DNA of 64,000 bases from Procambarus clarkii (lineage: Eukaryota > Arthropoda > Malacostraca > Decapoda > Cambaridae). The stretch spans positions 19,665,218 to 19,729,217 of the forward strand of contig NC_091185.1 of NCBI RefSeq assembly GCF_040958095.1, given 5' to 3'. Below, in pieces: positions 10,862 through 22,709 of this stretch. The translations under genes and the position numbers were made by a program. How positions within the stretch are numbered: the stretch's first letter is position 1; each line of letters begins with the position of its first letter. The notes under the pieces are model-generated. The model did not search any database and had not been told where the DNA came from. It saw only the letters and a list, made by a program, of their open reading frames with translations.

Positions 10862-12235
10862 ACACCTCACACTCTTAACTCACTCTCACTCTCAATCACT
10901 CTTACGCACTATTACTCACTCTTACTCTCAATCACTCTTACACACTATTACTCACTCTTACTCTCAATCACTCTTTACTCACTCTCATACTCACTCTTAC
11001 TCTCATACTCACTCTTACTCTCTGTCACTCTTACTCTCATACTCACTCTTACTCTCTGTCACTCTTACTCTCATACTCACTCTTACTCCCTGTCACTCTT
11101 ACTCTGTCACTCTTACTCTCTGTCACTCTTACTCTGTCACTCTTACTCTCTGTCACTTACTCTCTGTCACTCTTACTCTCTGTCACTCTTACTCTCATAC
11201 TCACTCTTACTCTCTGTCACTCTTACTCTCATACTCACTCTTACTCTCTGTCACTCTTACTCTCATACTCACTCTTACTCCCTGTCACTCTTACTCTGTC
11301 ACTCTTACTCTCTGTCACTCTTACTCTGTCACTCTTACTCTCTGTCACTTACTCTCTGTCACTCTTACTCTCTGTCACTCTTACTCTGTCACTCTTACTC
11401 TCTGTCACTCTTACTCTCTGTCACTCTTACTCTCTGTCACTCTTACTCTCTGTCACTCTTACTCTCTGTCACTCTTACTCTCTGTCACTCTTACTCACTC
11501 TCAGTCACCCTCACCCATTTATACTCACTCTCTCACTCTTACTCTCATACTCTTACTCTCAATCACTCTTACTCTCACTCTTATTCTCAATCACTCTTAC
11601 TCCCAATCACTCCTACTCCCAATCACTCTTACTCTCATTCTTACTCTTACTCACTCTTACTCTTACTCCCAATCACTCTTACTCTCAATCACTCTTATTC
11701 TCATTCTTACTCTTACTCTTACTCCCAATCACTCTTACTCCCAATCACTCTTACTCTCAACCACTCTTACTCTCATTCTTACTCTTACTCACTCTTACTC
11801 TCAATCACTCTTATTCTCATTCTTACTCCTACTCTCACTCTTACTCCTACTCTCACTCTTACTCCTACTCCCAATCACTCTTACTCCCAATCACTCTTAC
11901 TCCCAATCACTCTTACTCTCAATCATTCTTACTCTCAATCACTCTTACTCTCAATCAAACTTACTCTCACTAACTCTCAATCACTCTTACTCTCATTATC
12001 ACCCTTACTCTCAATCACTCTTACTCACTCTGTCACTCTTACTCTCACTCACTCTCAGTCACTCTTACTTTTACTCACTCTCACTCACTCTTACTCACAC
12101 TTACACACTCTCACTCACTCTTACTCACACTTACACACGCTCTGGCACTCTCACTCACCTTCAGTCACTCTTACTCTTACTCTCAGTCACTCTTATTCAC
12201 TCTTACCCACTCTCGCTCACTCTTACTCACTCTAG
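10862..12235. repeat. 1.4-kb CTCTTACTCT pyrimidine-rich satellite
   Basis: Tandem variants of CACTCTTACTCTCTGT and CACTCTTACTCTCAAT, with higher-order blocks (the segment near 11030-11160 recurs near 11210-11350). Polypyrimidine/polypurine asymmetry is strong. The 470-codon Ser/Leu/Thr/Tyr-rich frame across it is an artefact of the repeat. Confidence 0.95.
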
Positions 12236-12750
12236 TTAATAAGAACACGCCAATATAAACCAACAAAATGTTTTCAGATTCTTTCACGCCACTTTCCAGC
12301 AACTTTTATAATTTATATAAATTATCTTAGGGAATAATACATAAATTATATATTTAAACATGATATTAGTGTTTAGTGGAATGCATAAGGAGTCAAATTG
12401 TGTTAAAAAGAGCGATTTTTAGAAAATTTGGAAAACTACTTTTTTCTGATCATATTATAACAAAATGGATTTTGAACGTTTCACTGAGCCAATAATTATC
12501 ATTCACAATTTATTAATGAATTTTACAAAAAAAACACCATAAATTTTATATATAAACATGTAAAAACTATTTGTAATACATTAGGAAGAAAATAGTTGCA
12601 GAAAAACATTTTATTAAAAACCTTTGTGTTTGGATTTTTTGATTAAAAGTTTCTCAAAGGCTCTCCTGCACCATTCTCAATGCCAATCATTCCCACGCCT
12701 ATGGGAAGAGATAGACAAACGTTTTCTAGATGATTTGTGTTTGCTGGGTA

Positions 12751-12882
12751 CTTAGTCTACTGTGTTGTTCTTTGCCTTTGTTTCTCCCTTGTTATCTCTG
12801 CTTCTGTTCTCTTTATTTTTGTCTGTCTACTCTTCAATGAGACATTCGTGATTTTTATGCTTTAATAAACTCTAACATTTAA
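12751..12882 (+). pseudogene. LINE ORF2-start fragment, sense orientation
   Basis: The stretch TCTACTCTTCAATGAGACATTCG matches the region just before and at the start of ORF2 in the I/LOA-type LINE (CCATTCTTCAATGGAACG at 17164). It continues, across the empty site, the sequence interrupted at 7672. An inverted copy is at 63402-63531. Confidence 0.55.
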
Positions 12883-14420
12883 CCCTTAAGTTGCGCAACA
12901 CATCATATGATGGGTTGAGTGACTTGCTATAAATTGCGCATCCCATCATATGATGTATTGGAGTACTACGCAAGATTTAAAACGGCCCGCGGATACACGG
13001 GGTTCACCACGCCTTCATCAGGGCTCTTGTAAACAGACGCTGTTTTTAAACAAAATCATGGGCCAAATTCCCGGGTGTGAGGGGCCTCAGTATTGAGCCA
13101 GCCACCAAGCCTGACGCACGCAGCATGAGCTCACAGCACTGCTGTTCAGCTTGTGACAACAGAATCACCTAAAAATGCCATAATATACATATTCATGCTA
13201 TTATTTAGCAATATTATTATTACAGAAGACCCCTGACTGATAAAAACGACCAGGATTCTGATAATAGCAGGATTGTTGTGATAATTAGCGCTGTAGTGGG
13301 AGGAGTAATCTTGGTGGGGAGGGAGGTAGCATTGTCTGCTGACTGTGTGACCACGTTTTACTGTCTGGACTCACTATACCAGCTTAGTTGTTCACTATGG
13401 TAAACAAAACATGCAGATACTTATATATAACATCTGTATATAAAAGCAAAAACAGTATGGTGGGAGGAGAATGGTGGCGAGTGAGGTGAGGGAGGGAGTG
13501 GCAGCCAGTGGCAGGCTGCCACTGGCTGCCACTGCCACTCTGCATACCAACTTAGTGGTTCGTTATGGTGAACACGAATGTAGATACTTATATGTAACGT
13601 GTATATATAGTGTAATAACAGCAAAAGGAGTGTGGGGGAAGAAGACATTTTGGTGATGGGTGTGGCAACATCTGCATGATTTGTCATATTGGTAGGGGTG
13701 GCCACTATGCTCTTTGGGCATTATATCAGCTTAGTTGAACAGTTATGGTGAACAAAACATGTAGATACTTATATATAATGTTTGTATATAGGGTAATAAC
13801 ACCACAAACAGTATTGTTGGGGGTGAAATTTTAGTGCGTCTGACCCTGAATGTGTGAGGGAAGAAGCCGCCAGCTGACTGTGTGCACTCACCATACCACT
13901 AAGCTGGTATGGTGAGTGCATTCAATAAAAGGTGGCCACACACAGTCAGAAGATAACGCCACTACCCTCCCCTCCCACATCATTACTCCTCCCTCCATGG
14001 CGCACAGCGCTAAATATCACCACAATCCTGCTGTTATCAGAACCCTGGTCAGTTTCATCACAGTCAGGGGTCTTCTGTAATAATGTCATCGCTACATAAT
14101 AGCATGAACAAGAATATTATAGCATTTTTAGGCGATGCTGTGGTCACAAGCAGAACAGCAGTGCTGTGAGTTCAAGCTGCGTGCGTCAGGCTTGGTTGCT
14201 CACTCAATACTGAGGCCCCTAACACCCGGGAGTTTGGCCCACGATTTAAAAAAAAAATGGCGTCTGTTTAAAAGAGCCCTGATGAAGGTGTGGTGAACCC
14301 CGTGTATCCGCGGGCCGTTTAAATCTTGCGTAGTACTCCAAAGCATCACATTATGCGATGCGCAATTTTCAGCAAGTCGGTCAAAGCATCATATGATGCG
14401 ATGGGCAATTGAAGGGTTAA
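12879..14420. mobile_element. piggyBac-like non-autonomous element, copy 1
   Basis: TTAA duplications (12879-12882, 14417-14420) flank ends starting CCCTT, as in piggyBac-type elements. The two halves are inverted repeats extending about 500 bp with moderate divergence. Each terminus holds the palindrome CATCATATGATG (or a variant) twice. The centre (13370-13830) has three diverged ~180-bp tandem units sharing CAGCTTAGTTG, TATGGTGAACA and AGATACTTATATATAA. No transposase frame. Kolobok elements also use TTAA, but the CCCTT start and subterminal palindromes favour piggyBac. Confidence 0.75.
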
Positions 14421-14504
14421 GGTGCTTGATAAATTATTGATGAATAATACCAGTACAGTATTAGTTGTCGAGTTGTAAGTCTCGTCCTTATCCAAAACGC
14501 TGGT

Positions 14505-14645
14505 CCTTGTGCTCAACGCCCAAAACGCTGTGCGTTCTAGTGGCTTTAGACATATTACATTATATACTTGCTTTATATAGAAATCCAGCATTCTGTAACT
14601 CATTGTGTATGTATTTTCCCTAAATAAAATTATCTTGTGTTTTCT
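14505..14645 (+). repeat. LINE/SINE-type 3' tail repeat (R2), plus copy
   Basis: CAAAACGCTGTGCGTTCTAGTGGCTTTAG with an AT-rich tail ending in CCCTAAATAAAAT. Same tail family as at 1595, 39015 and 54310. Confidence 0.55.
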
Positions 14646-14769
14646 TGCTATATACTCAGACCTAGTAGATAAAGCACTCAGGAGAGTGCAGAAGACCGGA
14701 TGTAAATTTTCACAAAATACACAAATATTTATGGTTTTCATCCAAATTAATATGTATCTCTTTTTTCAG

Positions 14770-14875
14770 AAAAAAGTGGAACCTTTCCTGTTATTGTCTC
14801 CTGCACTACTTCCTCGACATGAGGAAGTAATGCAGTATACAATAAACAAAAACAGGATAACAATTCAAAATGAAG
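14770..14875 (+). CDS. Candidate internal exon, 106 nt
   Basis: A polypyrimidine acceptor (CTCTTTTTTCAG) and a strong donor (GGTAAGTG) enclose an open frame of 35 codons plus one base. It reads KKVEPFLLLSPALLPRHEEV and continues to QNEG. No partner exons with matching phase were identified and the product is not recognised. It may belong to a gene whose other exons lie outside the window. Confidence 0.3.
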
Positions 14876-15184
14876 GTAAGTGTCATTCGTTCTGTAAAAG
14901 ATCACTAATCTGCTCCAATTTAATCCAGTTCTTTGGGTAGTCTAGCCAAAATCAAGTAAGTATTTGTCTCCTTAACTTTGCCAAATTTGACAGAAATCCA
15001 GGTTATTGGGAGTTTTAACTTCATTACTGAATTACATCTGAAGACATATGCTTACTAGAATGCAAAGGGTAATCAACCAGTGAAGCATTTGCTGGTAATC
15101 AAAACTTACCTTGCTAAGCTCATGTACAGAAATTTTAGTGTTGTGTTAGGTTAATAAATTAATATTAATAAAAAAACAGCATTG

Positions 15185-15345
15185 AATGTCATGAAACGCC
15201 ATTTTCTGGGCAAGTCCCCGAAGGCTCCCTGGAGCTATCAGGCTAATATGTGAATCATTAGACCAGGGCATTATAGTCTAAGGAGTTCAGCATACCAGGG
15301 ACTAAAAGCCAGAACCTGGCCCCCCCCACACCTCAGAGCAATAGC
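15185..15345 (-). repeat. Dispersed SINE-like repeat R1, copy 3 (inverted)
   Basis: Starts TTGAATGTCATGAAACGCC and contains AAAAGCCAGAACCTGGCC, the reverse complement of landmarks in the copies at 2808 and 5535. Confidence 0.6.
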
Positions 15346-15419
15346 CTATAGAAACCTCCAAGTGGTTGGAAGCACTGTCTGCCAGCTACCAGGTTAGGCA
15401 CCCATAAAGGTAGGCAGGC

Positions 15420-17320
15420 ATCTAGTTGTAACTACTGCGCCTTTTAACCCCTCTCTCTCTCTGGGGGTTCTCACCGCCGCCCTCGCTCGATTCCTTCCAG
15501 TTCTGCTTCCTATCAAGCCTTGTTTGGTCCCGCTTCGTGGGCCAAATATTTTGATCTCCTCCCTCTTGATTCTGCGCCTCCTGACGATTTCTCCCTCCAT
15601 CGACATCTCGTTGATTCCGTGGATGCCTCTATTACTTTCAACCCCACTCGTCCCGGTACACGTGTCGTTGCTGCTCCTTCTCAGGATGCTGCTTCCCGCT
15701 TGGCTGCCTTATCCTGCCTTGGCGAGACCCCCGTTCGGGTCTCGAAGAACGCTCAGTTGAATGCCAGTGTTGGCACTATTTTGCTCCCGCCCCATGTTGC
15801 GACCGGTGTTCGGGACCTGCGCGACTGCCACGACGATATTCGACATATCCTTGCTGCCCAGGGCCATTTTATTCTCCAGGTGGACACGTTTACTCGTCCC
15901 CCTCGTGGTAGTCGCCGTCAACCCCTCCGGGTTGTGAAGATTACCTTTGATGGTAGGACCCTTCCACCCTCTGTCATTCTTGCTAGTGCCAGGTGCTCTG
16001 TCCAGGAGTACATTCCTTCTCCTCGGCTCTGCAACAAGTGCTGGAGGTTTGGGCATGGTGCCCTCCGCTGCTCCAGGACTGTCTCTCTCTCTGTCCTTTG
16101 TGTGGTGGCGAAAGTCACTCTAAGTCGGAGTGCACTTCTCCCCAGGCTCGTTGCCTCAACTGCGGTGAGGCCCATCCTACCATCTCCCGTGCGTGTGTCC
16201 ATTACAAGCTTGAGGCAGCCGTCCTCAACTTGAAGCACCGGGAGCGTTTATCTTTTCCTGAGGCGAGACGCCAGGTTCGACCGGCTCCCGCCTTATGCTA
16301 ATATCTCTTATGCTCGCGTGTTGCGCTCTTTCTCTCCTCGTCCTTCCCGCCTTCCTCAGACTCACAACCGTTTCCGGGCCTTGGACCCTGATGCGCCCAC
16401 TGCCCCCTCCTCTTTTCCTTTGGGTTCTCTCCCGAAGGATCCTCCTCCTGGTCCTCTGTCTGGGGTTTCCCTTCCTTCTACCCGGTCTGTCGTGTCTTCT
16501 GTGTCTTCTTCCTCGTCCCCCTCCGATCCTCCTTCCCATCCTCTTCCTCCATCTATCGGCTCTCCCCACCGCCTGTCGGTGCGGGCGGATGTCCATCGCT
16601 CTCCTAACGGCCGTCGTGTGTGCTCTCGTTCGGCTTCTCCTGTTGAGACACTGGAATCCGTTGCCCGGTACGTAGTTGCTGGGACACCGGTCTCTTTAAG
16701 TCAGAAGCGTAAGCCTGGCTCCTCTCCTTCCTCTTCCCCGGCGGGTAAGAAGGCTTCGCTTTCTTCCTCAGCTCCTACTTCTGGCTCTGTTGCTCCTTCC
16801 CCTCCCGTTTCAGTGATTGCGCCCCCTGTTCCTGCTATGGAGGTTTCTTTGGCCCCTGCTTCCCTTTCGGTTGCTGCTCTTGCTGTGGTGCGCTCCCCTC
16901 TTTCTACTCCCCCTCTTCCTGCTGCTGTCCTTGACTGCTCCTCTCCGTTGTCTCCTCCTCTTCCTCCTCCGGACCCCGCCCGCCCACCTCTGATCTGTTC
17001 TCCCGTTTCCTTCCCTCCGTCTTTGCTCAGTTTACCCATGCCCCCTAACCCTGACTTTGCTGACCCTGATCCAGACCCTGATATTCTTTAATGTGCTCTG
17101 TTGCTCTTTCGCATTTGTTTCTTCCTTGTTCTCTGTTTTTGTCCTTTCTCTTCTCGTCGTTGTCCATTCTTCAATGGAACGTTCGAGGTTATTACGCCAA
17201 TTTCCTTGAACTCCAACTTCTGATTTTGCGGTTTTCGCCCCTTTCGTCTCCAGGAGCCAATGCTTGGTGCTCGTCCTGGTCGTTTTCGTGGCTATTCCTT
17301 TCTCTCCCCCCCCCCCCCAG
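15420..17320 (+). mobile_element. I/LOA-type LINE, plus-strand copy (ORF1 and start of ORF2)
   Basis: Begins inside ORF1 and runs in sense to the start of ORF2 (ILQWNVRGYYANF near 17170), then stops at a C-run (about 17308-17320). There it abuts the 3' end of the minus-strand copy. It therefore lacks most of the endonuclease and all of the RT and RNase H. The junction in a homopolymer could be a real rearrangement or an assembly join. Confidence 0.8.
15466..17091 (+). pseudogene. LINE ORF1 (gag-like, three CCHC zinc knuckles), frameshifted
   Basis: An RNA-binding ORF1. The N-terminal part is an RRM-like region without obvious motif. Then come three zinc knuckles: CNKCWRFGHGALRC (about 16030), CPLCGGESHSKSEC (about 16090) and CLNCGEAHPTISRAC (about 16150). 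The C-terminal half is very Ser/Pro-rich and ends DPDPDPDIL before TAA at about 17090. Two indels (near 16085 and 16290) shift the frame out and back, so the product is broken. Triple knuckles are typical of I/Jockey-group ORF1. Confidence 0.75.
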
Positions 17321-17324
17321 CATC

Positions 17325-18221
17325 CGAGTCACCAAGAATTCTATTGAGAGACAGGTGACCGCGAAGGGCGGTCGGAAAGCAAGACACACGCTCGTCCTGG
17401 AAGTCAGGACATTCAAGAAGGACATGCACGACCGTAAGAGGGACAATGCAACTAGGACAATAAGGAGCAGGGCGGCGTTCCAAGTGACCATGGGTTAAGA
17501 GAGTATGGCCAATATGCAACCTCGCCAGAGCTGTTTCCCACTGCCGGTTACGGTAGAAGGAGGACGGCCACGAGGACACACAACATTTAAGAGTACGTAG
17601 TTTGTTACCAGTAACAGACAACCAAGAAGCCTGCATACGGGTAAGGACGGAGGAATGGATAACCGGGTAAAAGTCGGAATACGGAATACCTTTACGAGAG
17701 ATGGGACAAGAGCGGACAGCTTCCTTGGCGGCAGCATCCGCACGCTCATTTAAAGACACACCAATATGGCTGGGAACCCAACAAAACTCAACCGACTTAA
17801 ATTTACTGTGAACAAGAAACAGCCAATGCTGGATCTCGACAACTACTGGATGAACCGGATTAAAGGACCCGAGAGCCATGAGGGCACTACGAGAGTCAAC
17901 AACAACTACAAAGGAAGACTGACAACGAGAAAGCAGGAGACAAAGAGCATAGAGAATAGCATAAAGCTCCGCTGTAAAGATGCTAGTCTCCGGAGGTAAG
18001 CGACACATATAAGTACGATCAGGAAAAACAACAGAGTAGCCAACACCGTCCGCAGACTTAGACCCATCGGTGAAGACATAAACAGAGCGGGAGTGAGAAG
18101 AAAAGTGCTCAAGGAAAAGGCGTTTTAGAACCGTAGGAGGGGTAAAAGCTTTAGTGATACGGGTCAAGGATGTACAAAACCGCGGAAGAGGGACTCCTAC
18201 CCGGGGGCAAGGAAGGAACAA
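17325..18221 (-). pseudogene. LINE ORF2 RNase H domain and C-terminus
   Basis: RNase H type I motifs in order: VYVFTDGSKSADG (first catalytic Asp), ETSIFTAELYAI (Glu), VVVDSRSALMAL (Asp) and VPSHIGVSLNERAD (final Asp). A C-terminal zinc-like CPSC...HVLLECPDF block follows. The four catalytic acidic residues are present. A related fragment of the same region occurs at 61190-61860. An RNase H after the RT places the family in the I/LOA/R1 side of non-LTR elements. Confidence 0.8.
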
Positions 18222-18429
18222 TACGAGGAGAAATATGAGAAAGACGAATGGAAAGAGAGACCTATAAGCGAGATAACCAGACAGAAAGAGGGAGGTGGGG
18301 AAGAGGAACAGGAACTACAGGAGGGGTAAAAGTCAAAGCACGACAGAGGCGAGAGGAAGGATGTTGCAAAGACCGCGACAGATAGCGAAGACAGTAGCGA
18401 TCACAGCAGTCCTGGAGAGATAGGAATCC

Positions 18430-19866
18430 AATGTCAACTACAAGCTGAGGGCGAGAGTCGAACGAAAGGCACCAGAGCCGAGGTGCAACCCAGCATGGTG
18501 CAAAGCATCAAGACGGCGAAGAGAAGGAGAAGCGGACGAGTAAGCAGGGCAACCATAATCGAGTTTAGACAGGACGAGTGAGGAATGTAAAGCAAGGAGA
18601 GTGTGCCTATCTGCCCCCCAAGAAGTATGGGACAAGACCCGAAGGAGGGTAAGGGCCTTAGAGCACTCAACACGGAGGTAAGAGATATGGGGAGACAAAG
18701 ACAAACGAGTGTCAAGGAATAACCCCAAAAGCTTCGCGGAATCTTTGTACTCAAGGGGATGACCATAAAGTGACAAAGAGGGACGAAGAACGACCCGTTT
18801 CCGCGTAAAAGTCATGGCACAAGTCTTAGAAGTAGAGAACTTGAAGCCATGATCGGTGGCCCAAGACGACACGGCATCAATTGCAAGTTGAAGGCAAGGA
18901 GAGGCGAATCATCACCCTGACAGCACAGGATAAGATCATCGACATAGAGAGCGGAGAAGATACCTGAAGGAAGAGAGGAAAGAAGACCATTGAGGGCAAC
19001 CAGAAAAAGAGTAGTGCTCAGAACACTACCCTGGGGCACACCTTCGTATTGCTGAAAAGAGGCAGAGAGAGCGGTACCAAGGCACACCCGAAAGGAATGA
19101 CGAGAGGGGAAGCTGCGTAGAAAGAGAGGGAGATGACCACGAAGACCAAAAGAATGAAGTTGAGATAGAATATGATATCTCCAAGTGGTGTCGTAAACCT
19201 TTTCCAGGTCAAAAAGGACGGCAACAACGGAGGTCTTTGCAGCAAAAGCAGTACTAATATATAGACCTCCAAGTTCACCAGGACATCTGTCGTGCTGCGG
19301 CACTTGCAGAAACCAAATTGAGAAGGGGAGAGGTGGTGATGGTGTTCCAGGAACCACATCAGACGAACGTTAACCATACGTTCAAAGAGTTTGCAGACAC
19401 AACTTGTGTGGGCAATAGGGCGAAAGTCCTTAGGGGAAGTACCCAGAGACCACGGTTTGCGAACAGGAAGGACAACGGCATCGAGCCAGTCCTCAGGGGC
19501 TGACGACGACTCCCAGATCCGATTATACAGACTCAGTAAATACCGAGACGTGCACGGAGGGAGATGGCGAAGCATCTCATAATGAATACCATCGGAGCCC
19601 GCCGCCGTAGAACCGCAGAGGGCCAGGGCAGAACGAAGCTCAGAGAGAGAGAAGGGATCATTATAGGGAAGCCAAAGACGAGTGCAGAAATCTAAAGGAC
19701 GAGACTCAAGGACAGATTTACAAAGAAGGAAAGATTGGGGAAGATGAAGACCAGAGCTAACAGAAGAAAAGTGGGAACCCAGTCCGGAAGCGACCTGCAA
19801 CAGGTCCGCCACAAGAGTACCATGGAGGTGAAGGACCGGTGAAATATCGGGAACGAACTTACCCAC
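18430..19866 (-). pseudogene. LINE ORF2 reverse transcriptase domain
   Basis: RT blocks across three frames on minus. Fingers: LRSALALCGSTAAGSDGIHY and DFRPIAHTSCVCKLFERMV. Palm: VLFDLEKVYDTTWR (first Asp), EGVPQGSVLSTTLFLVALNG and the catalytic LYVDDLILC. Thumb: AKLLGLFLDTRLSLSPHI. Frame changes near 19290, 18900 and 18770 show it is no longer translatable, although the YVDD box survives. Confidence 0.8.
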
Positions 19867-20195
19867 TATCTTATGGATACGCTTTCATATCTGTGGTAGA
19901 GGAGTTTCGGACGTAATTGTGGAGACAAGATGCCCAACATTCAGGCTTAGCCATACGGATGGCCCTACGGGCCACCGCACTCGCTTTCCGAAAGAAAAGA
20001 ATCGCCGTCTCCCGACAGCGGTGCCTCTTCCAGGCTGCACGCTTACAGCGGACAGCCCGAGCACAGTCCGCGTTCCACCAGGGAACGCACTTCCGTGGAC
20101 CCCAAGAGGAAGAGCGAGGAATAGAGTGGAGGGCAGCGTCGAAGACAGTGTCATGAAAAAGGAGGAGAGCCCGAGAAAGAGGCAGAAGGGAGAGG

Positions 20196-20940
20196 TCAGA
20201 GAGCAGCACCGAGGGTAAATAGGTTCCAGTCCGCCTTAGCAAACTGCCACCTAGGGAAGGAGAGGGAAGGGCGAAAAGAGAAAAAGGAAACAAGGATGGG
20301 GAAATGGTCACTGCCATGGTGGTCATCAAGAACCTGCCACGTGAAATATGAGTAAAGAGAAGAAGAGTAAAGAACAAGATCAAGACGGGAAAGGGTGCGA
20401 CTCCAAGAGACCAAATGTGTGGGCTCATCAGAATTCAGAAGAGACAGGGAAGAAGAGAGGATAAACGGCTCAAGAAGGCGACCCTGGGTGTTCGTCAGAA
20501 CATCACCCCAAAGGGAATGACGACAATTGAAATCACCCAGCAGGTGCACAGGCTCCGACAAGGAGTCCAGTAAGTGTTTCACATCAGGAAGAGAAAGCAG
20601 GACACTCGGGGGGGGGGGGAGATGAATGGAACAAACAGTGTACCATTTCCCCACAAAGATACGAGCAGCAGAACAATGGAGAGGCGAAGGAAAAAGTAAG
20701 GGGACAAAGGGAACATCAGAGCGAATCAAGAGAGCAGAAGAGTTAGGAGCCCCAGCAACAGCTGGGGGGATGTGGAGAGAAAGGAATAGCCACGAAAGCG
20801 ACCAGGACGAGCACCAAGCATCGGCTCCTGGAGACAGACACAAAGGGGCAAAAACCGCGAAATCAGAAGTTGGAGTTCGAGGAAATTGGCGTAATAACCT
20901 CGAACGTTCCATTGAAGAATAGACATCGACGAGAAGAGAA
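20196..20940 (-). pseudogene. LINE ORF2 endonuclease domain
   Basis: Starts ILQWNVRGYYANFLELQ (N-terminal Asn block) and continues with LQEPMLGARPGRFRGY (catalytic Glu), VHLLGDFNCRHSLWG (Asp/Asn), LSRLDLVLYSS and DHHGSDHFPILVSF (terminal Asp-His). All apurinic-type endonuclease landmarks are seen, with a frame break near 20730. Continuous with the RT to its left. Confidence 0.75.
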
Positions 20941-21668
20941 AGGACAGAGAACAAAGAAGAAATAAAGGTGAAAGAGTAACACAGCACGTTAATGAAGATC
21001 AGGGTCAGGATCAGGGTCAGCAATGTCAGGGTTAGGGGGCATGGGTAAACTGAGCAAAGACGGATGGAAGGAAACGGGAGAACAGACCAGAGGTGGGCGG
21101 GCGGGGTCCGAAGGAGGAGAAGGAAGAGGAGACAACGGAGAGGAGCAGTCAAGGACAACAGCAGGAAGAGGGGGAGTAGAAAGAGGGGAGTGCACCTCGG
21201 CAAGGGCAGCAACCGAGAGGGAAGCGGGGGCCAAAAAAACCTCCATAGCAGGAACAGTGGGTGCAACCACCGAAACGGGAGGGGAAGGAGCAATAGTCAG
21301 TATTAGGGGCCAACGGAGAGAGCAAAGCCTTCTTACCCGCTGAGGAGGAGGAAGAACATAAGAACATAAGAACATAAGAACAAAGGTAACTGCAGAAGGC
21401 CTATTGGCCCATACGAGGCAGCTCCTATTCTATAACCACCCAATCCCACTCATATACTTGTCCAACCCGCGCTTGAAACAATCGAGGGACACCACCTCCA
21501 CCACGTTACGCGGCAATTGGTTCCACAAATCAACAACCCTGTTACTGAACCAGTATTTACCCAAGTCTTTCCTAAATCTAAACTTATCCAATTTATACCC
21601 ATTATTTCGTGTTCTGTCTTGTGTTGATATTTTTAATACCCTATTAATATAATACGGCGTTATCCATT

Positions 21669-22709
21669 CTATAATACGGCGTTATCCATTCTATAATACG
21701 GCGACCAAAACTGAACTGCATAATCTAAATGGGGCCTAACCAGAGCAAGATATAGCTTAAGAACCACACCAGGTGTCTTGTTACTATCGCTTCGATTAAT
21801 AAATCCCAGTGTCCTATTCGCCTTATTACGAACATTCATGCATTGATCCTTTTGTTTTAAATTCTTACTAATCATAACTCCCAGATCCCTTTCGCAATCT
21901 CAACACCATCTAGCTCGTATCTTGTAACTCTATCATCATTACCTAGCCTCAGAACTTTACATTTATCAGCATTAAACTGCATTTGCCAATCCTTTGACCA
22001 TTTCAAAACCCTATGTAGATCAACTTGAAGTGATAGTGAGTCCTCCGAATTAATTTCCCTACCGATTTTCGTATCATCGGCAAATTTGCAAATGTTGCTA
22101 CTCAAACCTGAATCTAAATCATTTATATATATTATAAACAACAGAGGTCCCAGGACAGAGTCCTGAGGTACTCCACTAACAACATTATCCCACTCTGACT
22201 TAACCCCATTTATACTAACTCTCTGTTTCCTTTGGAATAGCCATGCCCTAATCCAAGTTAATATAACACCCCCAGCTTCTATTTTTTTAATTAGTCTTTC
22301 ATGTGGCACTGTATCAAGAGCTTTGCTAAATTCAAGGTGCACAAAATGTGCACAATCCTTACCACTATCCACTGCCTCAACTATGCTGGAATAAAAAGTT
22401 AGCAAATTTGTTAAAACATGAACGGCCATTTGTAAAACCATGTTGCGACTCATTTATTAATTTATGTTTTTCAAGATGGAGACGAATTGTGTTTGCAATT
22501 ATTGATTCAAGTAACTTTCCCACAATAGACGTTAGGCTAATTGGCCGATAGTTTGACGCAAGTGATCTATCTCCTTTCTTAAAAATTGGTACCACATTAG
22601 CTACCTTCCATGACTCTGGCACTCTGCCTGACTCTATTGATTTATTAAATATGGTAGATAGTGGCTCGGAAAGCTCCTCTTTGCATTCTTTAAGCACCCT
22701 GGCAAACAC
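21669..22709 (-). pseudogene. CR1-like LINE reverse transcriptase
   Basis: Blocks on minus: SGRVPESWKVANVVPIFKKG, SNYRPISLTSIVGKLLE, then VHLEFSKALDTVPHERLIKK (catalytic Asp region; usual DF is altered to EF), SGVPQDSVLGPLLFIIYIND (usual QGS is QDS), the intact catalytic FADDTKIG, and thumb/tail segments TLGFINRS and LYLALVRPHLDYAVQFWSP. At least two frame changes (near 22380 and 21880). Not functional. Confidence 0.8.

Larger units (their letters stand above)
7673..12748. mobile_element. 5.08-kb TIR element with TA target duplication, carrying two satellites
   Basis: The ends are CCCAGCAAACA (7673) and TGTTTGCTGGG (ending 12748), an 11-bp perfect TIR, flanked by TA (7671-7672 and 12749-12750). 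The uninterrupted site TCTTACTTAG is present in the inverted paralogous segment at 63528-63537, which proves the insertion boundaries. Just inside the left end an inner inverted pair TTGCCACAACAT / ATGTTGTGGCAA (about 7693 and 7832) forms a second hairpin. The interior is mostly a GGC/GGT minisatellite and a CTCTTA array. No transposase is seen. The TA duplication fits Tc1/mariner-like or related superfamilies; class not assigned. Confidence 0.8.
17322..21355 (-). mobile_element. I/LOA-type LINE, minus-strand copy, 3' part (ORF1 end and ORF2)
   Basis: Read on minus from 21355: the ORF1 tail (ending DPDPDPDLH), then ORF2 endonuclease, RT and RNase H, cut off at the 3' end near 17325. The 5' part of the same element continues at 24117-25990; the break matches an uninterrupted stretch in the plus copy near 16735, so 21356-24116 is a later insertion. 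Confidence 0.8.

Noticed and set aside
10823..12235. 470-codon Ser/Tyr/Leu/Thr frame
   Set aside because: Translation of the CTCTTA satellite; not a gene.
16225..17039. Minus-strand Arg/Gly-rich frames opposite LINE ORF1
   Set aside because: Shadows of the Ser/Pro-rich ORF1 tail; no motif.
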